Assembly (NCBI RefSeq): GCF_027924405.1
Contig: NZ_AP026978.1
Span: forward strand, 5,704,001-5,768,000
DNA from: Nocardia sputorum
Lineage (GTDB): Bacteria; Actinomycetota; Actinomycetes; Mycobacteriales; Mycobacteriaceae
DNA: 64,000 nucleotides
Direction of reading: 5' to 3'
Part shown: positions 9,184-16,435 of the stretch, piece after piece
How positions within the stretch are numbered: the stretch's first letter is position 1
How the letters are laid out: each line of letters opens with the position of its first letter
Notes under the pieces: model-generated
Seen by the model: the letters and a program-made list of their open reading frames with translations, nothing else
What the model was told of the DNA's origin: nothing
Database searches by the model: none
Made by a program: the position numbers and the translations under genes

Positions 9184-10011
9184 TCAGCGGTTGGTGAACT
9201 TCGCCGGACGCTTCTCGACGAAGGCGCTCATGCCTTCCTTCTGGTCCTCGATCGCGAACAGCGAGTGGAAGACCCGGCGTTCGAAGCGCAAGCCCTCGGC
9301 GAGGGTGGTCTCGAACGAGCGGTTCACCGCTTCCTTGGCGATCATGGCGACCGGCAGCGACATCGACGCGATGGTCTCGGCGACCTCGAGAGCGGTGTCC
9401 AGCAGTTCCGCGGCGGGCACGATCCGCGAGACCAACCCCGCCCGCTCGGCCTCCTCGGCATCCATGTTGCGGCCGGTGAGCACCAGGTCCATGGCCTTCG
9501 CCTTGCCGATCGCGCGGGTCAGGCGCTGCGAGCCGCCGATGCCGGGGATGACGCCCAGCTTGATCTCCGGCTGTCCGAACTTCGCGGTGTCGGCCGCGAG
9601 CAGGAGGTCGCAGATCATGGCCAGCTCACAGCCGCCGCCCAGCGCGTAGCCCGCCACCGCGGCGATGGTGGGCTTGCGGAACTGCGCCAGCCGGTCCCAG
9701 CGGGCGAAGTAGTCGTCCATGAACATGTCCATGTACGACTTGGGCTGCATCTCCTTGATGTCGGCGCCCGCCGCGAAGGCCCGCTCCGAGCCGGTGATCA
9801 CGATGGCCCCGATCTCGTCGTCGTGCTCGAGCTCGTCGAGCGCGGCGATGACGTCGTCGAGGACCTGCGCGTTCAGTGCGTTCAGCGCCTTCGGGCGGTT
9901 CAGCGTGATCCAGCCGACCCGGCCCTTGCGTTCCAGCAGAATCGTCTCGAAGTCGGGCCCGCCCGTCGCCCGGCCCCCGCCTCCCACGGAATCGCTTTGC
10001 GATGCGCTCAT
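9184..10011 (-). CDS. echA8: Enoyl-CoA hydratase (EchA8-like), valine operon
   Basis: The 275-residue crotonase-fold enzyme keeps the oxyanion-hole segment [11 protein letters not shown] and both catalytic glutamates, in [11 protein letters not shown] and [15 protein letters not shown]. In this operon it should hydrate methacrylyl-CoA to 3-hydroxyisobutyryl-CoA, and it may also act on general enoyl-CoAs, as its closest mycobacterial relatives do. It has an unusual Gly-rich N-terminal extension of about 19 residues before the conserved fold. The ATG overlaps the mmsB stop (ATGA), making it the last gene of the operon before the palindromic terminator. Confidence 0.9.
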   Translation of the reverse strand: MSASQSDSVGGGGRATGGPDFETILLERKGRVGWITLNRPKALNALNAQVLDDVIAALDELEHDDEIGAIVITGSERAFAAGADIKEMQPKSYMDMFMDDYFARWDRLAQFRKPTIAAVAGYALGGGCELAMICDLLLAADTAKFGQPEIKLGVIPGIGGSQRLTRAIGKAKAMDLVLTGRNMDAEEAERAGLVSRIVPAAELLDTALEVAETIASMSLPVAMIAKEAVNRSFETTLAEGLRFERRVFHSLFAIEDQKEGMSAFVEKRPAKFTNR

Positions 10012-10907
10012 TCTTCTGCACCCTCACGGTCGGAACGGTCACGGATATCGGTGACGATAGCGGAGAAGTCCCGCCCCGCGTCCGTCTGGTTGAAGCGGTC
10101 GTAGATCGTGGCGGCGAGCAATCCGAGCTGCCCGTCGACGTTGTTCTCGCGCAAGGCGTTCGCGGCGAGACCGAGGTCCTTCGACATCAGCGCCGTCGCG
10201 AAACCGGGCTGGTAGTCGTTGTTGGCCGGACTGGTCGGCACCGGGCCCGGGACCGGGCAGTAGCTGGTGAGCGCCCAGCTCTGGCCGGAAGCCGTCGAGA
10301 CCACGTCGAAGAACGACTGATGGCTCAGCCCCAGCTTCTCACCCAGCACCAGCGACTCCGACAGCGCGATCATCGACACGCCCAGCAGCATGTTGTTGCA
10401 GATCTTCGCCGCCTGGCCGACGCCGGAACCACCGCAGTGCACCACCTTGCCGCCCATCACCTCGAGCACCGGCAGTGCGGCGGCGAAGTCCTCGGCGGCG
10501 CCGCCGACCATGAAGGTCAGCGTGCCCGCCGCCGCGCCGGCGACGCCGCCGGAAACCGGTGCGTCCAGTGCGCGGTGCCCGGCGGCGGTGGCGCGTTCGG
10601 CCGCGACCTTCGCGTCGGCCACGTCGATGGTGGAGCAGTCGATGAACAGCGTGCCCGGCGCGGCGGCCGGAAGCAGCTCGGCGTACACGTCGAGGACGAG
10701 TTTGCCGTTGGGCAGCATGGTGATCACGGTGTCGGCCTCGGCCGCCTCGGCGGCCGAACCGGCCACCGTCGCGCCGTCGCGCTCCGCCTGTTCCCGCGCC
10801 GCGGGCACCGGGTCGAAGGCGAGCACCTCGTAGCCCGCCCGCACCAGGTTGGCCGCCATCGGCCCGCCCATGTGGCCGAGGCCGAGGAATCCGATTCGCT
10901 TGCTCAT
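10008..10907 (-). CDS. mmsB: 3-hydroxyisobutyrate dehydrogenase
   Basis: The 299-residue enzyme opens with the NAD-binding fingerprint [16 protein letters not shown], then shows the substrate loop [11 protein letters not shown] (about 120) and the catalytic-lysine segment [13 protein letters not shown] (about 170), all standard for beta-hydroxyacid dehydrogenases. It oxidises 3-hydroxyisobutyrate to methylmalonate semialdehyde, the substrate of MmsA in the same operon. The ATG at 10907 (MSKRIGF) is chosen over longer frames because the fold starts there; it overlaps the hydrolase stop by one base, so translation is coupled. Confidence 0.93.
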   Translation of the reverse strand: MSKRIGFLGLGHMGGPMAANLVRAGYEVLAFDPVPAAREQAERDGATVAGSAAEAAEADTVITMLPNGKLVLDVYAELLPAAAPGTLFIDCSTIDVADAKVAAERATAAGHRALDAPVSGGVAGAAAGTLTFMVGGAAEDFAAALPVLEVMGGKVVHCGGSGVGQAAKICNNMLLGVSMIALSESLVLGEKLGLSHQSFFDVVSTASGQSWALTSYCPVPGPVPTSPANNDYQPGFATALMSKDLGLAANALRENNVDGQLGLLAATIYDRFNQTDAGRDFSAIVTDIRDRSDREGAEE

Positions 10908-11965
10908 CACGCCACCTCCGGGGTCACCAGACCCAGCTCTCGATCGCCCAGCTCGGCGAAGTATGCGTCCACCTGCGCGTCCGTCACCGCCTCGAGCGTC
11001 GCGGGCGACCATCGCGGATTGCGGTCCTTGTCGATCACCTGCGCGCGGATGCCCTCGATCAGATCATGCGACGACAGGGAGGCGATGGAGACCCGGTACT
11101 CCTCGTTCAGCACCGCCTCCAGGCTCGGCGCGGTCCGCGCCGCACGCAACGAGCGCAGCGTGACCTTCAGCGCGACCGGGGATTTCGCCAGGATCTCGGT
11201 GGCCGCCGCCCGCGCCTCGGGAGACTCGTGCGCCCGCAGCCGCGCGACGATCTCCTCGACGGAATCGGCTCCGTAGCACTCGTCGATCCAGCTCTGCCCG
11301 GCCGCGAGCGCGGATTCCGGTGCGTCCGTGGCGAACTTGGCGATCGCGATGTCGGCGCTCTCCGTGCGCAGCGTCTCCAGTAGGGCGGGCAGATCCTCCG
11401 ATGCGACGAAGTAGTCGGCGAAGCCCGCCGCGATGGCGTCGCCCGCGCTCATGCGCGCGGTGGTCAGCGCGACGTGCGTGCCGATCTCGCCGGGCGTGCG
11501 GGCGAGCAGGTAGGTGCCGCCGACGTCCGGGACGAAGCCGATGCCGACCTCGGGCATGCCGATCTTGGACCGCTCGGTGACGATGCGGTGGCTGCCGTGC
11601 CCGGAGAGCCCGACGCCGCCGCCCATCACGATGCCGTCCATGATCACCACGTACGGCTTGGGGTAGCGGCCGATCAAGGCGTTGAGGACGTACTCGTCGC
11701 GCCAGAACCGCCCGGTAGCCGAATCCGCCGTGTTCGCACCGTTTTTCGCGTCGGCGTGGATCGCGACGATGTCGCCGCCCGCGCACAGGCCGCGCTCCCC
11801 CGCACCGGTGACCACGACGGTGCGCACCGAGTCGTCCTCGGCCCACTCGCGCAGCGCCCCGGTGATGGCCAGAGCCATCGAGTGATTCAGCGCGTTGATG
11901 GCCTTGGGCCGGTTCAGCGTGATCAGGCCGAGCCCGTCGCGCCGTTCGAGCAGAACGTCGTTCAT
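10907..11965 (-). CDS. 3-hydroxyisobutyryl-CoA hydrolase (crotonase family)
   Basis: The 352-residue protein is longer than a hydratase and has the hydrolase-type C-terminal domain. Its active-site signature SKIGMPEVGIGFVPDVGGTY matches the HIBCH family. It releases 3-hydroxyisobutyrate from its CoA ester, preventing build-up of methacrylyl-CoA, between the hydratase and MmsB steps. GGAAAGGA precedes the ATG. The start overlaps the stop of the 100-codon repeat frame (ATGA) and its stop overlaps mmsB, so the gene is coupled at both ends. Confidence 0.92.
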   Translation of the reverse strand: MNDVLLERRDGLGLITLNRPKAINALNHSMALAITGALREWAEDDSVRTVVVTGAGERGLCAGGDIVAIHADAKNGANTADSATGRFWRDEYVLNALIGRYPKPYVVIMDGIVMGGGVGLSGHGSHRIVTERSKIGMPEVGIGFVPDVGGTYLLARTPGEIGTHVALTTARMSAGDAIAAGFADYFVASEDLPALLETLRTESADIAIAKFATDAPESALAAGQSWIDECYGADSVEEIVARLRAHESPEARAAATEILAKSPVALKVTLRSLRAARTAPSLEAVLNEEYRVSIASLSSHDLIEGIRAQVIDKDRNPRWSPATLEAVTDAQVDAYFAELGDRELGLVTPEVA

Positions 11966-12264
11966 GCTGTGTCCTTTCCGGCATGAGCGGGGCCCTGCGT
12001 GGTCACGCTGCGCTGCCGCCTCCGGGCCTGACCGCTCATGCCGTATCCGATTCCGGCATGAGCGGGGCCCTCCGTGGTCACGCTGCGCTGCCGCCTCCGG
12101 GCCTGACCGCTCATGCCGTGTCCGATTCCGGCATGAGCGGGGCCCTGCGTGGTCACGCTGCGCTGCCTCCTCCGGGCCTGACCGCTCATGCTGTGTCCGA
12201 TTCCGGCATGAGCGGGGCCCTCCGTGGTCACGCTGCGCTGCCGCCTCCGGGCCTGACCGCTCAT
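11962..12264 (-). CDS. Candidate 100-aa protein of four 25-aa repeats (operon-internal)
   Basis: Starting at the ATG that overlaps the stop of the acyl-CoA dehydrogenase gene (ATGA at 12261-12264), an open frame of exactly four 25-codon units runs to a TGA overlapping the ATG of the hydrolase gene. Each unit reads MSGQARRRQRSVTTEG or the TTQG variant, followed by PAHAG and a variable end (IGHS, IGHG, IGYG, KDTA). One third-copy change exchanges CGG for AGG (both Arg). The product would be basic, without hydrophobic segments or known domain. It may be a real peptide, or the frame may be a by-product of a structural RNA repeat or a device for translational coupling. Confidence 0.4.
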   Translation of the reverse strand: MSGQARRRQRSVTTEGPAHAGIGHSMSGQARRRQRSVTTQGPAHAGIGHGMSGQARRRQRSVTTEGPAHAGIGYGMSGQARRRQRSVTTQGPAHAGKDTA

Positions 12265-12267
12265 GCC
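11980..12267. repeat. Four tandem 75-bp repeats with inverted ends
   Basis: Four 63-base units start at 11980, 12055, 12130 and 12205, separated by 12-base spacers (GTGTCCGATTCC or one-base variants), giving an exact 75-bp period. Each unit begins GGCATGAGCGG and ends CCGCTCATGCC, an 11-bp inverted repeat; the third copy has one mismatch in its right arm. Units 1 and 3 read CCCTGCG where 2 and 4 read CCCTCCG. The array fills the space between two genes of the valine operon, so the mRNA can form four consecutive stem-loops. Confidence 0.95.
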
Positions 12268-13400
12268 GCTCCTACCAGTGCGCGGGCGACGACCACCCGC
12301 ATGATCTCGTTGGTGCCTTCGAGGATCTGGTGCACGCGCAGATCCCGGACGATCTTCTCCAGGCCGTACTCGGCCAGGTAGCCGTAGCCGCCGTGCAGTT
12401 GCAGGGCCTTGTTGGCCACCTCGAAGCCCGCGTCGGTGGCGAAGCGCTTCGCCATCGCGCACAGCTCCACCTTGTCCGGCGCGTCGGCGTCCAGCGCCGC
12501 GGCGGCCCGCCACAACAGCGTGCGGGCGGCCTCCAATTCGATGCGCATGTCGGCGAGGTCGAATTGCAGCGCCTGATTGCGCAACAGCGGTTTGCCGAAC
12601 GCGTGCCGCTCGGCGAGGTACGGCACCGTCTTGTCCAGTGCCGCCTGCGCGCCGCCGACCGAGCACGCGGCGATGTTGAGCCGGCCGCCGTTGAGCCCGT
12701 TCATCGCGATCCGGAACCCGTCGCCTTCGGCGCCGAGCAGGTTGGCGGCCGGGACCCGGGCATCGGTGAAGATCACCTGACGGGTCGGCTGCGCGTTCCA
12801 GCCCATCTTCTTCTCGTTGGCGCCGACGGAGACGCCGGGGGTGTCGGCGGGCACGATGAACGCCGAGATCCCGCGCGCCCCCGCGTCACCGGTCCGCGCC
12901 ATGACGACGTAGACGTCGGTGGCGCCCGCGCCGGAGATGAACTGCTTGGCGCCGTTGAAGACGTAGTCGTCACCGTCGCGAACGGCCTTGGTGCTCAACG
13001 CGGCCGCGTCGGAGCCGACGCTCGGCTCGGTGAGCGCGTAGCTGGCCAGCAGTTCCATCGCGGTCAGCCGGGGCAGCCAGCGGTGGCGCTGCTCGTCGTC
13101 GCCGTAGCGGTCGATCATCCACGCCGCCATGTTGTGGATGGAGATGTAGGCGGCGATGGCCGGGCAGCCGGTGGCCAGTTGCTCGAAGATGCGCACGGCG
13201 TCGAGCCTGCGCAGCCCGGAACCGCCGACGTCCTCGCGCACGTAGATGCCGCCCAGGCCGAGCGGGCCCGCCTTGCGCAGCACGTCCACCGGGAAATGTT
13301 TCTGCTCGTCCCATTCCAGCGCGTTGGGGGCGAGGAATTCGTCGGCGAAGCCGCGCGCGGTGTCGCGGATCGCCTTCTCGTCGTCGTCGAGTGCGAACAT
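12261..13400 (-). CDS. Acyl-CoA dehydrogenase, probable isobutyryl-CoA dehydrogenase
   Basis: The 379-residue flavoenzyme shows the family signatures ASYALTEPSVGSDAAAL (FAD/substrate region, about 120), KQFISGAGATDVYVV and the C-terminal LHGGYGYLAEYGLEKIVRD with catalytic Glu in ILEGTNEIMR. Position between mmsA and the hydrolase gene indicates oxidation of isobutyryl-CoA to methacrylyl-CoA in valine breakdown; a role with 2-methylbutyryl-CoA is also possible. The ATG at 13400 (MFALDDDEKAI) lies five bases after the mmsA stop. Its 3' end is embedded in the first transcribed copy of the tandem repeat. Confidence 0.9.
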   Translation of the reverse strand: MFALDDDEKAIRDTARGFADEFLAPNALEWDEQKHFPVDVLRKAGPLGLGGIYVREDVGGSGLRRLDAVRIFEQLATGCPAIAAYISIHNMAAWMIDRYGDDEQRHRWLPRLTAMELLASYALTEPSVGSDAAALSTKAVRDGDDYVFNGAKQFISGAGATDVYVVMARTGDAGARGISAFIVPADTPGVSVGANEKKMGWNAQPTRQVIFTDARVPAANLLGAEGDGFRIAMNGLNGGRLNIAACSVGGAQAALDKTVPYLAERHAFGKPLLRNQALQFDLADMRIELEAARTLLWRAAAALDADAPDKVELCAMAKRFATDAGFEVANKALQLHGGYGYLAEYGLEKIVRDLRVHQILEGTNEIMRVVVARALVGAA

Positions 13401-13405
13401 CCGCG

Positions 13406-14905
13406 TCAGTCCATCGTCGGGATGACGAACGCGTTGCTCTCCTTGAGTCCCGCGGGCCAGCGCTGCGTCACCGTCTTGGTCTTGGTGTAGAAGCGGATCG
13501 AGTCCGGGCCGTGCTGGTTCAGATCGCCGAAGCCGGAACGCTTCCATCCGCCGAAGGTGTAGTACGCGATCGGCACCGGGATGGGCACGTTGATGCCGAC
13601 CATGCCGACCTGCACGCGCGCGGCGAAGTCGCGGGCGGTGTCGCCGTCGCGGGTGAAGATCGCGACCCCGTTGCCGTACTCGTGCTCGTTGGCCAGCCGC
13701 AGACCCTCTTCGTAGTCCTCGGCGCGGACCACGCTGAGCACCGGACCGAAGATCTCCTCGCGGTAGATCCGCATCTCCGGCGTCACCTTGTCGAACAGCG
13801 TCGCGCCGACGAAGTAGCCGTCCTCGGCGCCCTCCACGACCAGGCCGCGACCGTCCACCACCAGTTCGGCGCCCTCATCGACGCCGATCTGGACGTAGTT
13901 GTTCACCCGGTCCACACCGTCGCGCCCGACCAGCGGCCCGTAATCGGCGCCCGGGTCGTCGGACCGGCCGACGTTGAGCTTGTGCACCCGCTCGGTCAGC
14001 TTGGCCACCAGGCGGTCGGCGGTCTCCTCGCCGACCGGGACGGCCACCGAGATGGCCATGCAACGCTCGCCCGCGGACCCGTAGCCCGCGCCGATCAACT
14101 GGTCGGCGACGTCGTCGAGGTCGGCGTCCGGCATGACGATCGCGTGGTTCTTCGCGCCGCCGAAGCACTGGGCGCGCTTGCCGTTCGCTGTCGCGGTCTC
14201 GTAGATGTACTGCGCGATCGGGGTGGAGCCGACGAAGCCGACGGCCTTGATCCGCGGATCGTGCAGCAGCGTGTCGACGGCCTCCTTGCCGCCGTTGACC
14301 ACGTTGAACACACCGGGGGGCAGACCGGCCTCGAGGAACAGCTCGGCCAGCCGCAGCGGCACCGAGGGGTCGCGCTCGGAGGGCTTGAGCACGAACGCGT
14401 TGCCGGTGGCCAGCGCGGGACCGGCCTTCCACAGCGGGATCATGGCCGGGAAGTTGAACGGGGTGATGCCCGCGACGACGCCGAGCGGCTGGCGCATCGA
14501 ATACACGTCGATGCCGGTGCCCGCGCCCTCGGTGTACTCGCCCTTGAGCAGGTGCGGGATGCCGGTGGCGAATTCGATGACCTCCAGGCCGCGCTGGATG
14601 TCACCCTTGGCGTCGGCGATGGTCTTGCCGTGCTCGGAGGACAGCAGGGCGGCCAACGAGTCCATCTCGTCCTGCACCAGGGTCAGGAACTTCATCAGCA
14701 CGCGCGCCCGCTTCTGCGGGTTGAACGCGGCCCACACCGGCTGCGCCGCCTCGGCGTTCGCGATGACCGCCTCGACCTCGGACTTGCTCGCCAGCGGCAC
14801 CCGCGCCTGGACCTGACCGAGATTGGGATCGAAGACGTCGCCGAAGTTGCCGGACGTGCCCGGCACATGCTGCCCGCCGATGAAATGGGTGAGTTCGCGA
14901 ACCAT
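13406..14905 (-). CDS. mmsA: CoA-acylating methylmalonate-semialdehyde dehydrogenase
   Basis: The 499-residue aldehyde dehydrogenase has the MmsA-type features: the Asn loop ITPFNFPAMIPLW, the NAD-binding GFVGSTPIAQYIY segment and the catalytic cysteine in GSAGERCMAISV. It converts methylmalonate semialdehyde, NAD+ and CoA to propionyl-CoA, CO2 and NADH, the last step of valine degradation. It is the first gene of the operon. A 21-bp palindromic motif, also found before icmF, lies 56 bases upstream of the start. Confidence 0.94.
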   Translation of the reverse strand: MVRELTHFIGGQHVPGTSGNFGDVFDPNLGQVQARVPLASKSEVEAVIANAEAAQPVWAAFNPQKRARVLMKFLTLVQDEMDSLAALLSSEHGKTIADAKGDIQRGLEVIEFATGIPHLLKGEYTEGAGTGIDVYSMRQPLGVVAGITPFNFPAMIPLWKAGPALATGNAFVLKPSERDPSVPLRLAELFLEAGLPPGVFNVVNGGKEAVDTLLHDPRIKAVGFVGSTPIAQYIYETATANGKRAQCFGGAKNHAIVMPDADLDDVADQLIGAGYGSAGERCMAISVAVPVGEETADRLVAKLTERVHKLNVGRSDDPGADYGPLVGRDGVDRVNNYVQIGVDEGAELVVDGRGLVVEGAEDGYFVGATLFDKVTPEMRIYREEIFGPVLSVVRAEDYEEGLRLANEHEYGNGVAIFTRDGDTARDFAARVQVGMVGINVPIPVPIAYYTFGGWKRSGFGDLNQHGPDSIRFYTKTKTVTQRWPAGLKESNAFVIPTMD

Positions 14906-14960
14906 GCCAGTCCTGTTCTCGTAGCGATCGGAACACCGCGGTGCGGTATGCGGTCATCCT

Positions 14961-14981
14961 ATAGTTGGACGTCCAAGTATC
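14961..14981. promoter_or_regulatory. Operator-like palindrome upstream of mmsA
   Basis: The centre TTGGACGTCCAA (14965-14976) is a perfect 12-bp palindrome. Over 21 bases the site matches the sequence at 16385-16405 before icmF at 18 positions. It sits in the leader/promoter region of the valine operon, suggesting a shared regulator, probably of TetR type by the shape of the site. No such regulator gene adjoins. Confidence 0.55.
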
Positions 14982-15172
14982 AGCAATGGCGCAGGGTCGA
15001 TGTGATTCATCCCACGCCGTCCCCAGGTGAAGGTTCCGATGCGCCTCCGGCCCGCCCAGGCGGCTCAGCGGTACAGCCTCCCCAAGAGGTAGCCGAGCCC
15101 GACGTCCCCGATCCGGCGCCACCGCCCGATGGCCGCCTGCGCGGTCGGCGGAGCCATCGGTTCGTTCGCCAC

Positions 15173-16150
15173 CTACGGCTTCGGCACGGGAACGGCCGGA
15201 TCGCCTTCCTTCTGCCGCCGCGGTCGCGCCAAACGGAACGCGCCCAACGCCAGCGTGATCGCGCCGATCACCACGACCACCGCCGCCGCGCCGAGCGAGT
15301 CGCCGGTCCAGTCCGAGACCGCCTCCCCCGCCGCGACCGCGATGGCCACCCCGCCGCCGATGACGAGCACCGCCGACCGCTGGGTCGCGTACAGCGCGAA
15401 GCAGACCACGGCGATGAGCGCCGTGATCCCGTAGGCCCAGATCCGGCCGTCGATGTCGAGGGTCTGCGCGGCCGCGACGGACGTGACGATCGCGACCAGG
15501 TAGCCCACCCGGACGTCGATCAACGCGCCGACCCGAGTCAGCGCGAACCACGTCCCGCCGAGCACCAGCACCGCCACACTGCCCCAGTTGTCGTCGAGAC
15601 CGAACACCTCTGTCGCCAGCCCTGCCACGGCAGCGGGCACGAAGCAAGCGCAGACCAGCAGTCCGACCACCGTGGGCAGCGCCAGGTAACCGAGTACGGC
15701 GACCACCGCTCCCGCCGCACAGGCGAACACCCACGCGGCGTCGGTGCTCGCATGCTCGAGCGCGGTGCCGACGGACCCGGCGAGCGCGACGGATCCGAGC
15801 GCGAAGAGCACGGCCGCCAGCCTCGCCCGGGCACTGCTCGCGCCACCGGTCGGCACCCGTGCCAGCAGAACGCCCCCGAGCAGCAGACCGGCCGACACGA
15901 CGGCGAGCACTCCCACCCGGACCGGCCGGTCGAGCGCATCCCAGGACGACGCCGCGACCAGGGCGATCCCACCGAACAGCAAACCGGCGCCGACATACGA
16001 GGCGATCTCGGCGAGCACCTTCCCGCGCGCCACCGCCGCCGCCCGCTCCACGGCGAGCGCCGCGAGCACCGCGTCGGCTTGGTCGCGGGTCAGCACGCGC
16101 TCGGCGACCAGCCGCCCTACCGCGGCATCCGCCCTGTCGTCGCTCACCAT
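15173..16150 (-). CDS. Polytopic membrane protein, DUF2157-like
   Basis: The 325-residue protein has a soluble N-terminal helical segment (about 1-45, DDRADAAVGRLVAERVLTRD) followed by about nine to ten hydrophobic helices rich in Ala, Val and Gly, and a basic C-terminus (ARPRRQKEGD). The arrangement resembles DUF2157 membrane proteins, which have no established function. The ATG at 16150 is chosen because it begins the conserved-looking helix and avoids an Arg-rich leader. It lies alone between mmsA and icmF, transcribed away from icmF; 16151-16384 between them shows no further gene. Confidence 0.7.
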   Translation of the reverse strand: MVSDDRADAAVGRLVAERVLTRDQADAVLAALAVERAAAVARGKVLAEIASYVGAGLLFGGIALVAASSWDALDRPVRVGVLAVVSAGLLLGGVLLARVPTGGASSARARLAAVLFALGSVALAGSVGTALEHASTDAAWVFACAAGAVVAVLGYLALPTVVGLLVCACFVPAAVAGLATEVFGLDDNWGSVAVLVLGGTWFALTRVGALIDVRVGYLVAIVTSVAAAQTLDIDGRIWAYGITALIAVVCFALYATQRSAVLVIGGGVAIAVAAGEAVSDWTGDSLGAAAVVVVIGAITLALGAFRLARPRRQKEGDPAVPVPKP

Positions 16151-16384
16151 GGGCCCAGTATGTCCGAGTCGGCCGCCATGACAACACAATCGGGCGGAGC
16201 CCGGTATCGGCACGGACACCTCCGTCTGGTGGTCACATCGAGGCGCGCACACCCAGCTGGGCGCGCGCGTCCCAGGTCGACCGCTACCGAACAGCCGTCC
16301 TCCGCTGACCCGGAACCGCACGGCAGCAGTGGCGCGAACCACCCCGCGGCGACGGCTGGCGATGTGATGACAGTCACCGTACGA

Positions 16385-16405
16385 TTAGTTTGACGTCCTA
16401 GTATC
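16385..16405. promoter_or_regulatory. Operator-like motif upstream of icmF
   Basis: This 21-base site matches the mmsA site at 14961-14981 in 18 positions, including the central GACGTCC and the flanking AGTATC. It contains TTTGAC (16389-16394), which with ACAAT about 16 bases downstream resembles a sigma-A promoter, so a bound repressor would block RNA polymerase. The icmF GTG start is 30 bases further on. Confidence 0.55.
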
Positions 16406-16435
16406 GGGCGACAATGGAATCCCCGGAGGAGTCCC

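Noticed and set aside
11980..12267. CRISPR array
   Set aside because: The units are 63 bases, the spacers are nearly identical 12-mers, and no cas genes are present.
11983..12381. Plus-strand repeat ORF (MSGALRGHAALPPPGLTAHA units)
   Set aside because: It is the antisense image of the same 75-bp array, runs out into the dehydrogenase gene antisense, and has no coupling or ribosome-binding site.
13391..16393. A 1000-codon plus-strand open frame across mmsA and the DUF2157-like gene
   Set aside because: It is antisense to well-supported genes, has Arg/His/Asp-rich composition and no domain. Long antisense frames are expected at this GC content.
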